Shown here: positions 20,830 to 34,100 of the stretch, piece after piece
Layout: the number at the start of each line of letters is the position of its first letter
Position numbering within the stretch: position 1 is the stretch's first letter
Assembly (NCBI GenBank): GCA_963920575.1
Contig: OY986963.1
Span: forward strand, 4,626,896 to 4,690,895
Direction: 5' to 3'
DNA: 64,000 nucleotides
DNA from: Narthecium ossifragum
Lineage: Eukaryota; Streptophyta; Magnoliopsida; Dioscoreales; Nartheciaceae
Program-made: the position numbers and the translations under genes
Notes under the pieces: model-generated
Seen by the model: only the letters and a program-made list of their open reading frames with translations
Databases searched by the model: none
What the model was told of the DNA's origin: nothing

Positions 20830-23767
20830 TTATCGGTATACTTGAAAGAATGACTCCATGGAGATAGAAGACCTGATGCTCTCATCCTCCCACTCTAAAC
20901 AATCCCACCATTCTTCAGTGCATCTAATCGTCAATTTGTTGCTTGCAATCTCAGCTGTGAATGGGAGCTCCTTCAATTTATCGCAACCAATAACTTCAAG
21001 CCTTTTCAAAGCAGGGAAGGACAACATTCTAGCACTTATTTCTCTTAGGTTCCCCAGAATCGATAGTCTCAGCTCCTGCAGCTTCGGGAATGCACGGTGG
21101 TTCTCTATATTTAATTCTGCTCCACTACCGCTGTCACTGCATCCGTCGTTTTTCTCACCAATGACCTGCTCTAGTTCATCACATTCTTCCAATCTTAATC
21201 TGACAAGGTTTGGGAGTTCCCCAACCCAAGTTATATTCTTCAAACGTCTACAATAATTAATCTCTAGAATTCGAAGACTACAGAGGGTACTGCTAGCAAC
21301 TCCTCTCGTCCAAATGATCTCCTTCAAACCTGAGAGTTCTTCTATTTTTAGTTCCTCGAGTTTAGGAAAACCAACTTCTTTGGCCAACGCCTTCCCACCA
21401 TCATCAATCACCAAAGCGCCGACGTCGTCAGGGCCGGAAAGTTGGAAGGAAATAAGGTTCATTCGTGTGTTACGACTCAGATGTTGTAGTAGATGGAATG
21501 CTTCTAACGCTTCTTCACCATCAGAATCATCAATTATAAGGGAGAGAGCAAATATGGGGACATGAGAGAGATGCTTCCGGAGGCCCGATAGTGAACTAAC
21601 CGTCTCTAAAGCCTTCAAAACTCCATTTAAACTGCCCACGTCCTCTGCTTTTACCCATCCAAATGGATACATCTTAAAGACCCGCAACTTTCTAAGCCGG
21701 GGTAACAACCCCTCAGGAATCATAACTCTCTTCGACATGTTTCTCAAGATCAAGTACTTCAACTCTTGGAGTTCACCTACTTCATCAGGCAATGATCCGA
21801 GATTTGTGGAGGAGAGGTTAAGGTATTGCAATGCAACTAAGTAACGGATGTCCGATGGAAGTGACATGAAATAACAGCCTGACAAGTCCAAAAATGTGAT
21901 TGTTGATATGTGCTCGAAGAAGCCTTGAGGAATCCTACGGGGCAACAAATACCGAGCTATGAAGGTTGACAAATTTGGACAATGGGGCCGCTCTTCTAGG
22001 ATTTGGTCCGCGTCTATCAACGAAATCCGGTCTCTCTGCCTTGCTCCATCCATCAAAAGATACTTCATTATTGAACTTCGTATCTGGAGTTATGCATTTG
22101 GTCGGAGCCCTTCCACGATCTGTGGCTATCCAAATCGCCAAATCTCTGATCACATCATGAACATTTACATTTTCCCCTACCATGTCAATGTCAAACAAGC
22201 ATGCCTCTTCAAGTTGACCAATGACAAAATGTGCATAATCCAAGACCTGGCTATAATCATCACATTTGTCAATTAGCCCATGCCCCAACCAACACTCTAT
22301 AAGTTCAACTTTGGGGATGAGCCAATCTTCTGGCCATAATGCACAACACAAGAAACAGTCTTGGATTGTTTTATCTTGTAAACTATCATAACTGAATTTC
22401 AAGGTAGAGAAAATGGAATCTGTCTTGCCTGGGATGAAGTCCATTTGCGAATTCTTTAGTGATTTATATGCGTATTCCCACTCCTCAAATTTCTTCTTTG
22501 GGGACATAGCACTCCCAATGACGATGAGTGCGAGTGGGAGACCAGCGCACTCCATAGCTACATCCTTGGCAATGGATTCTATCCTTACATCAAAGCGGAT
22601 GGTCCTTTCACCGACCTTTTGTTTAAATAGACTCCGTGCTGCCTCTCGCTCCAAGCATTCCACTTTAATGGTCTCATCAGCCCCCATCTCCCCGCACACC
22701 GAGTCGGACCTTGTGGTCAAAACAACCTTTCAAGGTCCCAAAAAAAAAGAACAAAAATAGACCATGTCAGTATATAAATGGGAATGCTCCCGTAGGAAAT
22801 TGGAATGAAAGAATTGATTTATTAAAATGAGGATGTTGTATAAGTATGGGTTGATTAGTTTCTCAAAAATAAGAGAATAATGGAAACTAACCTTTTGCTT
22901 TTGGGAGCCTTGGTCACTAGCATCATGAGGATGCGGAATGCCGATTTGGTTTAGATCTAGTTTTTCCCAAAGATCATCCAGGAGCAATAAGAAGCTTTTG
23001 TTTTTCAAGAAGTTGAAAATAAAATCTGCACTAGAATTGGATAAACCCAATATTTCGGTTATGTCTTCCCGAAGCTTTTTCAACTGAAGATCTTGAGATG
23101 CCACAACATAGATGACATGCGTGAAACCCATGTTACCTGTGTCGAGCATGGAATTGTTGAGATTGGTAATAAGGGTAGTTTTTCCGACACCACCCATTCC
23201 CCATATTCCCACGATTCCAACAGTGTCATCTTTTAAGTAGTTTCGGATTTTCTCCAAGTTCAATTCCATCGCCATTCCCATTGTCCTTTGCATTTGCTTC
23301 TCTATGATAGGTTCCGGCGCCAAAGGTAGGACAATGTTATTGAAAGAAGCTCGTTCAGCAATCAAGTCGTTCACCTCTGCAAGTGCCTTGAGAGCCCTCC
23401 TACTGACCGTTGATGGGAATGTAAAGAAGCAACTCTCCAAGGGGAACCTGCCTCTCTGGTTATTTTGTTCTTTAATCTTATCAACTTCTTGTTCTTTAAC
23501 ATCTACCTTTCTAAGCCAACGTTGGGTTTCTTCGGTGCAACTCATTCTTTGCCTTTCACCACTTGCAATCATCGACTGGATGTCACTTCGTTTGGCTTTC
23601 AAGTCTTCCATCTTGTTGTTTAAGTCCTCCACATGGTTGTCGACATGAGTGATGTAGTCGATCTCCTGCATTAGAGGTCCGATGATACTCCAAAAGAAGG
23701 CCGTGAAACTCATGGATGAGGCTTGTACCAAATGGAACAAAGGCTGCAAATAGGAATGAAATAGCAT
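20830..23767 (-). CDS. CC-NBS-LRR disease-resistance protein, RPS2/RPS5-like, with one frameshift
   Basis: An intracellular immune receptor. Exon 1 (23767-22892) encodes the coiled-coil region (heptads around VEDLNNKMEDLKAKRSDIQS) and the first half of NB-ARC: P-loop GIWGMGGVGKTTL and kinase-2 FLLLLDDLWEKLDL. A 165-base intron (22891-22727, GTTAGT donor, GAAAG acceptor) splits the NBS exactly between QK and VVLTTR. Exon 2 continues with VVLTTRSDSVCGEMG (RNBS-B), GLPLALIVIG, CFLCCALWPED (RNBS-D) and VNVHDVIRDLAIWI (the MHD-type motif, here VHD). The frame then shifts near 22050-22075 (FNNEVSF versus KYLLMDG), after which LRRs run to the stop at 20830 (LDLSGCYFMSLPSDIRYLVA and onward, then CDKLKELPF). 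Total length, about 930 residues, is normal for the family. The frameshift makes it a probable pseudogene unless it is an assembly error; its neighbour shares it. Confidence 0.9.
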
Positions 23768-26415
23768 GAGCTTGTCTCCTTCCTCTTTTTCTATGTTTGT
23801 GCAGTTTTAATGTTCATATCAGAATAGTTTACTTTCGGGTATATGCTTCAATTGCTGCAATTCATCATGAGTTGTAGTTAACCCATATTTGCAATAAATT
23901 CATAAGTCAAACTTATATAAGTAAGGATTCATGAGCTAATCATTCGTATCAAAACTCCGTAATGAATGTAAAGACACCATATATCACCTTATACACAAGA
24001 CAGCGTAAAGGCATGTACTAAGCAATAGATGGACATGAGGGACTGCGCCACGAGGCGCCGCAAATAGGGCGGGTCAATCCCCTCACCCATGCCTGGGCTC
24101 CCATAAACCAAAGCCCAAGACGAATCAAAGGCAATTACTGGCCTATACCAACATTTATCAAATTATGTAAAAATATATGCCATGAAACACTTTTTTTCCA
24201 ACCTAGGAAAGTAAATAAGAAAACTGTTCATTTTGTGGGATTTACTGTGTTGAAAATGAAGTGAAATTCCATTGATTTAGTAGGACAAAAAGGATCGAGG
24301 GGGTGTTGGATGATGCCTCATACCTACAATTTGATGCTATCTCTCTCCAGGGGACTCCTTTCGATTACTTTAACCTCTTGTCTATCTTGTAGTCCCTGAA
24401 TCCTTCATTTATAGCTTGAGTTCTTTCAAATGTACTTAATTTTATTAATATATGCAATTTAAGACCAACGGAAAGTAAATAATATTGTAAGATTGACATC
24501 AACATAAAAAAAAGGCTCGCCAACTAGCATCGTAATAATTCACATTATGTTACAACATAATAGGGTAAATTCCGGTTTTGGGCTCTGTGGTTTTCACCAT
24601 GTTTCATTTTGGGCCCTGTGGTTTAAAATCTTTCAAACAAGTCCTTATGGTTTTGTTTTTGTAACACTTAAGACCCTCAGGCCAACGCCGTTAGCCCCAT
24701 TTGACGACAAATGAGGCACGTGACATCACACAATTTAGATTTGGGTCATATGGTTTTCACCATATTTCATTTTGAGCCATATGATTTAAAATCTTTCAAA
24801 CAAGGCCCTATGGTTTTGTTTTTGTAATGCTTAAGGCCCTCAGGCCGATCTCGTTAGCCTCACTTGACGGCAGATGAGTCACGTGACATCACGTAACCCG
24901 AACGGAAGGTATGTTGCTTCGTCCTACTTTTTTCACCATATTTGCCGTCAAGTGGAGTTAACGGCGTCGGCCTTAGGGCCTTAAGCATTAAAAAACAAAA
25001 CCATATGGCATTGTTTGAAAGATTTTAAACCACAGGGCTCAAAATGAAACATGGTGAAAACCACATGGCCCAAATTCATAATTTAACCAGGTCACGTGAT
25101 GTCACGTGGCTCATTTGTCGTCAAGTGGGGTTAACGGTGTCGGCCTGAAAACCTTAAGTGTTACAAAAACAAAACCATAGGACCTTATTTGAAAGATTTT
25201 AAACCACATGGCCCAAAATGAAATATGGTGAAAACCATGGCCCAAAACCGTAATTTACCTGGCATAATATTATAGAAATGGTCAGCATCAGAAGTTATAG
25301 ACGCTTATAAGGAGATGCTTATCAGCTGCCATGTGAACCACAAAACCTAATTCATATTTTCGAAGACTTGGCAGGGCGGCTGTTGAGTACACCTGTTGAT
25401 CTTGAAAATTGGAGGATTAAAACTCGATGATATGATTGCAGCCATTACAGGAATTTGAGGTATGAGCAATGATATATCATCCTTGTCGGCAATCTTGATC
25501 AGGTTCCATGTTTATTGGCAAATTTCGTTGTTTACGACTGCATTCGATTAATGTTTCATGCATAGGTGACTGTTTAGATCAAGTTTGGAGTCGCTCAATT
25601 CGATCACATAATTGCAAGATCGATAATTTTGATATTAAGATTCCTAAATTATAGAAGTTCGAGTTGCATCTTGACAGGTTCAAAGTTCATAAGATTGCAT
25701 AATATGGTGATGGTCAAACATTAGAACCAATCAATGCTTATGAGCTGCAGCTATTACATCCATCTGACCTTGCCTTTGATTAACACTTAAATATTTTTAG
25801 AAAAATGGATAGTCTTCGAAGAAGCATGTGTGGCTACCAGCTCCCCCAGCTCTTCATGTGCCTTGATCTACTTAATTTTACAAATATGAATAGCTTAAAA
25901 ACCACGGAAGCTAATTAATATTGTAAGAGACTAGCACTCATCGACCACATTATTCCAAGATCTATAATTTTGATGTTTTGACGCCCCATTGATCGATTTG
26001 GATTTATGACTTATGAGTGATCAATCACTAGTAGGGATAGTATGAAAGATTCCTACATTATAGAAGTTCCAGTTCTATTCTGAGAGGTTTAAACTTCACG
26101 AGCTTCCACATGAAACTACGAGCTGTCTTGTAGGTAAATTATCAGATTATGTATACGTCCACTTTCCTCCGAACAAGATTGTTCTGCTTCAAAAAGGATA
26201 TTTGGTTCATCTAATTTGATTTACTGGGCATGGCAGGAAAGATCAAAGAAAGGAAATTAGAATAACTAGCTAGAAACACTCAACAAAAAAAAAAGAAAGA
26301 AAATTAGCCAACAAATCGCAATATATTGCCTGAATAAAAAATTCTCAAACTAGAAAGAGGGAGGAGGTCTCACACCTTTCTACGAGTGATTTCCTTCCTT
26401 CTTCTATTGCTTCAA
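21885..26415. repeat. Segmental duplication, copy 1
   Basis: This block (NBS half of the CNL, its CC exon and about 2.6 kb of upstream DNA) is repeated at 30200-39430 in the same orientation. Matching landmarks: GTCCAAAAATGTGATTGTTG at 21887 and 30202; GACATGAGGGACTGCGCC near 24033 and 36392; GCCAACAAATCGCAATATAT near 26308 and 39320. A promoter-side block (TCAACCTTTTGTCT to CATTTATAGCTCGAGTTCT) occurs twice within copy 1 (about 24370 and 26405), so this DNA also has internal repeats. Confidence 0.9.
24563..25262. mobile_element. 700-bp foldback element with nested repeats
   Basis: Absent from copy 2 of the duplication, so its borders can be read. It is flanked by CATAATA at 24556-24562 and 25263-25269. 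The left end reads GGGTAAATTCCGGTTTTGGG; the reverse complement of the right end reads AGGTAAATTACGGTTTTGGG. The left half has two direct copies of a unit (GGTTTTCACCAT, then TTTAAAATCTTTCAAACAAG, then TTGACGACAAATGAG); the right half has two inverted copies. No coding capacity. Confidence 0.85.
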
Positions 26416-26419
26416 CCTT

Positions 26420-27540
26420 TTGTCTGTCTCCCCTACAGTCCCTTAACTCTTCATCATTTATAGCTCGAGTTCTGTTTGACCTACCTACTAAGTCTATGTA
26501 TGTCGCTTTTTTTAACCATCACGGACACTAATAAGCTGTCATTGTAGTATCAGCTGTCGATAATTGCATCCATGTGGGCTATTAATTAATTTGGTTAACT
26601 CCTCCACCAGACTACAATATAAACAAAGGCCAAAGAATAGCAATGTCTATTTTAGAATCTACCATTAAACATATCTGTTGCAGCTGTTACATCCACGTGA
26701 ACTGAGCATTCTATATGTCAATCCCTCCCTCATAACATGTACTGATAAATATAGGACAAACCAAGTTGACCTCGAAGATAACATGCATGTTGATTGGTTG
26801 GCACGTGAGACCCTTCGACTCCGTCTGGACTTTTTGGATTCTGGTGGGACTGCGGGGTATGCCCCAAGTCCTCTAGGGCGATTTTGTACTTAACCTTAAC
26901 TGAATTCTTTAGCCTTTTGGGCTCAATTAAGGATTAATTGGTGTTTAGATCCATAGTAAAGAAATATTTATCCAAAACTCCATATACATTTTCCTTAAGG
27001 TGTTTAGTACCTTGATGCTTAGCTGTAACTTTTTAATGTCTAAAATACCCTCCTATGACTTTGGGCTTCATGTAGAGAGACTTTAATTACATATGTGTAA
27101 TGGGACCCGCATGCATTTATGAACCCTGTCTTAATGGGATGGCATCCAGATTCGAGGACGACACATGGCGCCACGTCAGGTTGGGACCCACTTTGAAATA
27201 GCCTTTTTTCATGTGCGTGAGAGTTGAGATTAGAGCATAATTATCTTTAAATGACATTTTAAGAACTATAAAAATTGTTTAAAATTGGTGACTGCTACAC
27301 TCAAATATAGAGGACCACTAACTGAGTTCATATAAAATATCTGATAAATTCCACTGTTTGCAGACATTGCATAGCTAGATTTAAAATATACTCATGAACA
27401 AATTATTTAAGGTGGTGAGCAGGTAGAATATGATCGAAATGATACAAAGGAATCCTTGTAAAATTTTTGGATTAATATCATATTTCACTCTCAAAGTATT
27501 TTAAATATCACATTTCATCCTATAATTTTTCTACCACTTC
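26420..27540. other. AT-rich intergenic DNA, nothing recognised
   Basis: No gene, RNA or clear repeat seen. A short open frame at 26678-26893 lacks recognisable motifs and I do not support it. Confidence 0.5.
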
Positions 27541-27544
27541 GTTG

Positions 27545-29095
27545 GATTTTTATTCATCAGTTACTTTTCACCAAATTATCACTAGTTACTTTCCACCACT
27601 TCTAGTTACTTTTCACCTAATTATCACTAGTTACTTTCAACCAAATTCATCAGTTACTTTTCACCACTTCTGGTTACTTTCCATCAAATTATCACTAGTT
27701 ACTTTCCACCATTTTATTGGAATTTTATTCATCAGTTATTTTCCAACAAATTATCACTAGTTACTTTCCACCACTTCTAGTTACTTTCCATCAAATTCAT
27801 CAGTTATTTTCCACCACTTCTAGTTACTTTCCACCAAATTATCATTAGTTATTTTCTACCAAATTCATTAGTTATTTTCCACAACTTCTAGTTACTTTCC
27901 ACCAGTTACTTTCCACTAAATTATCACTAGTTACTTTCCACCAATTCGTTGGATTTTTGTTATAAATGTACAAGTTACTTTCCATTTTGTTGTAAATATA
28001 CAAGTTACTTTTCACTATTTTTACAATTATGCATGTTACTTTCCATTATGTACAAGTAACTTTTCAAATTAATTTTCATGAGTTACTTTCCATATAATTA
28101 ATGGAAAGTAACTCGTATATTTAATTCCATGAAAAGTGATTCATGGAAAATAAGATCAACAATGGTTTTTACAAAGAATTATGAGTTACTTTCCAATACT
28201 TCTAGTTACTTTACGCATTTTCAAAATAATTTTCATGAGTTACTTTTCACTTTTTTTTGCAAATGTACATGTTACACTAGTTATCAAATTAATTTTCAGG
28301 AGTTACTTTCCATATAATTCATGGAAAGTAACTCGTATATTTAATTTCATGAAAAGTGATTCATGAAAAATAAGATCAACAATGGTTTTTACAAAGAATC
28401 ATGAGGCCGAATCCGGAAAGTAACTCGTGCGGGGGCTGCCGAGTTATCACTAGTTATCACTAGTTACACACCAAATTCAGCTACTTTCCACCACTTCTAG
28501 TTACTTTCCACCAGTTACTTTCCACCACTTCTAGTTATCACTAGCTACTTTCCACCAAATTATCACTAGTTACTTTCCACCACTTTGTCGGATTTTTATT
28601 CATCATTTACTTTTCACCAAATTATCACTAGTTACTTTCCACCACTTCTAGTTACTTTCCACAATTGTCAGTAGCTAGGTGGAAAGTAACTAGTGATTGA
28701 AACTAATGGAAAGTAAGTAGTTACTTTTCACCAAATTATTCATAAGATACTTTTCACCAAATTGTCAGTAGTTACTTTCCAAATTGTCATAGCGAAAAGT
28801 AACTAGAGGGAAGGAACTAGTGTTCTAGTTATCACTAGTTACTTTCCACCAAATTCATCAGTTACTTTTCACCACTTTTAGTTATTTTTCACCAAATTAT
28901 TCATCAGTTACTTTCCACCAAATTATTCATCGGTTACTTTCCACCACTTCTAATTACTTTCCAATTTTTAAATTAATTTTTATGATTACTGAAAGTAAAT
29001 TACTTTTCATTTTTTGTAAATGTATATGTTATTTTCCATTGTTTTGCAAATGTGCGTGGTCGGAAAGTAACTAGAGGTAAACATTTACTTTTCAC
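27545..29095. repeat. AGTTACTTTCCACC array
   Basis: Many imperfect units combining CTAGTTACTTTCCACCA, AAATTATCACT and CATCAGTTACTTTTCACC. Two longer near-copies of about 190 bp (about 28065-28155 and 28295-28400, with ATGGAAAGTAACTCGTATAT and AAAATAAGATCAACAATGG) sit inside. Some units are inverted (GGAAAGTAACTAG near 28680-28720 and 28790-28815). It shares the 8-mer AGTTACTT with the MULE arrays but has TTTCC in place of TTCCC. Confidence 0.85.
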
Positions 29096-29177
29096 AAAAT
29101 CGTCAGTATAGTTACAATGCAGAAGGACATCCCATTTCAAAAATTAAAAAAAATTAAAAAAAAAAGAAAAAAAAAAG

Positions 29178-29800
29178 GTGAGGATGGAGCTGGCCGGCGG
29201 CGACGGGATCCGGAGGTGGCGCGACCGGCGACGGGATCCGGAGGTGGCACGACCGGCGACGGGATCCGGGGCGGTCGAAAGGACGCCGGATCCGTGGCGG
29301 GGACTTTTTTTTATTTCCCAGGGACTTTTGATGATGGAGCTGGCCGGCGGCGACGACGACGGGATCCGGAGGGGGAGACGGCGACGGGACCTGGAGGGGG
29401 CGACGAGATGCGGAAGGGGCGACGGGATCCGGAGAGGGCGAGGGGGACGGGATCCGGAAGGGGCGACGACGACGGGATCCGGAGGGGGAGGCGGCGACGG
29501 GATCCGGAGGTGGAGACGGCGACGAGATCCAGAGGGGGTGGGGGGGGCGACGGCGACTGGATCTGGAGCGACGGGATCTGGAGCGACGGGATCCGGAGGG
29601 CGACGGGAACTGGAGGGGGAGACGGGGGGCGACGGCGACGGGATCCGGAGGGGGCGATAGCGACGGGATCCGGAGCGACGGGGGTGACCGGGATCCGGGG
29701 CGACGGGGGTGACGACGACGGGATCCGGAGCGACGGTGACCCAGAGCGACGGGATCCGGGGTGACGGCGATCGGGAGCGACGGGATCCGTTGGGGGCGCA
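29178..29800. repeat. GC-rich minisatellite GACGGGATCCGGAG
   Basis: More than twenty imperfect copies of GGCGACGGGATCCGGAGG with variable spacers. The open frames on both strands (Arg/Gly/Asp-rich on +, Pro/Ser/Arg-rich on -) come from the repeat and are not called genes. Confidence 0.88.
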
Positions 29801-31173
29801 GGGTGCGGCCGGCTGGGGGGATTATAGGGGTAAGGGCATTTTCGTCCCACTGCCTCTATTGCCAAATCAAAAAGAAACATTGCCCTATTGCCATCCTGTA
29901 TTTTTTTTCAGCCCCTACTGACCCTTCTCCCCTCAATTAATCAAAAAAAAAAAAAAGTAGACCTCGAAGATTGGAACCTTAATTAAAACCTCAAATGATT
30001 TTTTTGTCTTTATTTCCTTTTTATCATTAGTTGAGTCCAAATTAAAAAGCAAAGCTCCATGCTTGCTTTTTAATTTGGATGAAATCAATCTCATAGTACC
30101 CTTGCTTTATTATATTTGCATTTTGCCCTGTCTTAGTGGTTTTATTTGTAAGAAGCTCTTTGCTATTAAATTTCATTCAACAAACTGAATTAAATCTCAT
30201 AGTCCAAAAATGTGATTGTTGATATGTGCTAGAAGAAGCCTTGAGGAATCCTATGGGGCAACAAATACCGAGCTATGAAGGTTGACAAATTTGGACAATG
30301 GGGCCGCTCTTCTAGGATTTGGTCCGCGTCTATCAACGAAATCCGGTCTCTCTGCCTTGCTCCATCCATCAAAAGATACTTCATTATTGAACTTCGTATC
30401 TGGAGTTATGCATTTGGTCGGAGCCCTTCCACGATCTGTGGCTATCCAAATCGCCAAATCTCTGATCACATCATGAACATTTACATTTTCCCCTACCATG
30501 TCAATGTCAAACAAGCATGCCTCTTCAAGTTGACCAATGACAAAATGTGCATAATCCAAGACCTGTCTATAATCATCACATTTGTCAATTAGCCCATGCC
30601 CCAACCAATACTCTATAAGCTCAACTTTCGGGATCATCCAATCTTCTCGCCATAATGCACAACACAAGAAACAGTTTTGGATTGTTTTATCTTGTAAACT
30701 ATCATAACTGAATTTCAAGGTAGAGAAAATGGAATCTGTCTTGCCTGGGATGAAGTCCATTTGTGAATTCTTTAGTGATTTATATGTGTATTCCCACTCC
30801 TCAAATTTCTTATTTGGGGACATGGTACTCCCAATGACGATGAGTGCTAGTGGGAGACCAGCGCACTCCATAGCTACATCCTTGGCAATGGATTCTATCC
30901 TTACATCAGAGCGGATGGTCTTTTTACCAACCTTTTGTTTAAATAGACTCCATGCTGCCTCTCGCTCCAAGCATTCCACTTTAATAGTTTCATCAGCCCC
31001 CATCTCCCCGCACACTGAGTCGGACCTTGTAGTCAAAACAACCTTTCAATGTCCAAAAAAAAAAGAACAAAAATAGACCATGTCAGTATATAAATGGGAA
31101 TGCTGCCATAGGAAATTGGAATGAAAGTATTGATGTATTCAAATGAGAATGTTGTATAATTATGGGTTGATTA

Positions 31174-34100
31174 AGCCCTGTTTGGTTTAGATATTTTCTG
31201 TTTTCATTTTCTAGAAAATGAAAATCTGTCTTGAAAGCATGTTTGGTTTGTTAGATGTAGAAAACGTTTTCAGAAAATCAAAACATCATTTTTCGAAAAT
31301 GATGAAAACGCTTTTTAATCGTTTTCTCCGAGAATAGAAAACAGAAAACGAAAATAAAACCCAAACCCCTCTCCCCCCCGATGGTCTCTCCCCCGATGGT
31401 CTCTGCCCCTCTCTCCCCCGATGGTCTCTTTTGCGAGGTTCTCCTCCGATGATCTTTGGGTGATCTCGTCGCCGCCGTAGCTCCTAGCCGCTGCCCATCT
31501 CTCCCGATCAAGACGGCGGCTCTCCCGATAGAAACCCCTCTCCCTCGATGGAGTCTCTGGCGAGTTCTCGGTAATGTCGTGCTCCCTTCCGCCGGATCGT
31601 GGTGACATCAAAGGGTACGACTGCGAGATCCTTCTCTCTCTTCCCCTCCCAGCCACCTCTCTCCCTCTTTCTCTCGATGCATTTCCATTATTAGTGATCG
31701 ATCATATTCCTCCTCTAAGATGAAGACTAACTTCCTTGCTCTTCGCAGCAACCCACGCATAGAGTTCTTGGCAAAGGCTGTCGGAGACTCGAATCGGACT
31801 CGGAAGAGTCAAGGCGTCAGGCACTCTACTGGTACCCCTCCCCCAAAACCCACAACCCTCTGGATTATTCTTATCCAAATATGGTTTCTCTCTTTACGCA
31901 AATATGGTTCTTTTGCTCTGTTCTCTGCTCTAAATTTTGGATCTCTCTCCATTTCTCAAAAATTTGGATAATATGTTGTCTTATACGATTTTTGTGGCAT
32001 TATATGATGGTGTTATTCACTGCTTTTGCTCTGATTAGAAATTGTTTACTTATTTTGTTTAGTTCATCAAGTGGTTTGGCTGAGAGCCTGATATGAACTT
32101 ATTTTGTTTTTACTTGAGCTGAAGTTATGTAAGTGTGGACTTATTGGCATTGATCATACTAATTTCACCTTTATAAAGATTTAAGAGCCCATATAATATT
32201 TCTCACTGGTTAAGTATGAGTCAGAAGAAAGCAACTTAATTCTCATGATTGGTCAAACTAAATCAATTTCTAATCTCTGGTTTATAGTACGCAAATTGAC
32301 TATAGATAACAAGCTATTTATAAAGTACAAATAACTAATCAATATTTGTTTATGCAATACAATGGACAGATTTTTATTAGTCAAAATCAAGCAATCTTTT
32401 GGATGATCTTCCTGAGAACAGCACTAGCGTGTCACGATGTATCTGCAATTTGTAAACAAGAGATTCTTCAACAATTGTTGTCTCTGTTGACTTAGCATTA
32501 AGGAGTCTATTAACTGTCTGAGTTTGTTCATGTTCATGAGTCCTTTACGAATTGCTTGCTTATAAATGACAACATAGATGCATTTGGTGGCTGTTAGGAG
32601 TTGTTTATAAATCTTCTTGACAATATTTCGAGCAGTGCTTCTTTTGTTCCTTGGAACTTGTTTGTTATATAGCCAATTGTCTAGATGGGAGGTTACTAAT
32701 CCATCCCCAAACATCAATAACTCTGTTAGTAGCCATAAAAGAGTGAGTAGTTTGGATCACCGTTCTTTCCTCCATGGCATATTTAAAGCTTCAGATCAAG
32801 AGTTCATGTTGCTTTAAGCTATTGGAAGTCAAAAGTAACCTAGCTTTGATTCCCAACCCCCCACTCCTGCAAATTTAAAGCATGTGAGGGTATTGATTTC
32901 TAACAAAGCAGATTCTTATAGCGGTGGAACTTCTATCTATTATTAGAAAAGTTAGATTAGAGAGAGGAAATTTCTTCTGTATGGTCAAAACCTCGGACCC
33001 AAGGCAGAAGCATCCACCTACTATTTGCTTTTACTATTGCTATTACTTCAACATAAGAATCACATGAAAATCATAAATCTACCTGGTGAATTATACAGAT
33101 GACTGAGGTGTATTAAAGACCAAAAATCAGGGCTTCACACATAATCTTCTTGTCACTTCTAAACAGACTTTCTTGTTACCAAAAATATCACATAAATATC
33201 TGATTTCCTGTTTGCTCTTGGACTAGGCTTTCCTTCTTTCCTTCTTTCCTTCTGTTTAATATTTTATACTAGTTATTTACATATTGTCAAAATGTTTATG
33301 CAGAAATATGTCTGCAGAGCCTAGTGTAGTTCGATATGTCCATGATGATGATTCAGATAGTGATGATTATTCAGATTCAGATGCTGATTTAGAACAAGAT
33401 TTGGGAGATTTGATTGCACTACAGTTGTTTAGTGAATACGAAAGAACCTATATTGATAGGACACCTTGCAGAACATCAATGCTTACTGGAAGAATATATA
33501 CACTTGAATTCCTTGCCGGTCATGAAGCTAGATGTTATGAAAATTTTCGGATGGAGAAAGATGTATTTATTGCCTTTTGTGTCACTTTGAAAGATAAGGG
33601 ATTGTTGAAAGATGGGAAAAAGGTAAGCCATGAGGAAGGTGTTGCAATGTTCTTGAGCATCATAGGACATACTACATGGCATAGAGTTGTTGCTGAACGT
33701 TTTCAACATTCCACTTACACAGTAAGCAAATGGTTCAAAAGAGTTTTAAGAGCAGTTTGTTCATTGGGTAAAGAATTGATTCGTCTAATGAATCAAGATG
33801 ATATACATGAGCGTATTCGACACAACTGCAAATATTATCCCTATTTTAAGGTTCGTCATCTACTTTTGGTTATTTAATTTGTGTATAATAATATTTCTTA
33901 TTAGAAAACTAAATCATGATAATTTTATTTATAGGGTTGTATTGGTGCAATTGATGGCACACATATTTCTGCTTGGGCACCTGCATCAAGACAAACGGCT
34001 TTTCGTGGAAGAAAAACTCTAGTAACACAAAATGTGATGCTTGCATGTGATTTTGACATGAAGTTCACATTTGTTTATACTGGATGGGAAGGAACAGCCA

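Noticed and set aside
29117..29880. Gly/Arg/Asp-rich ORF of 215 codons and its Pro-rich antisense partner
   Set aside because: Both come from the GACGGGATCCGGAG minisatellite.
30282..31076. Plus-strand ORFs opposite the NBS exons
   Set aside because: They are antisense shadows; the minus strand carries the NB-ARC motifs.
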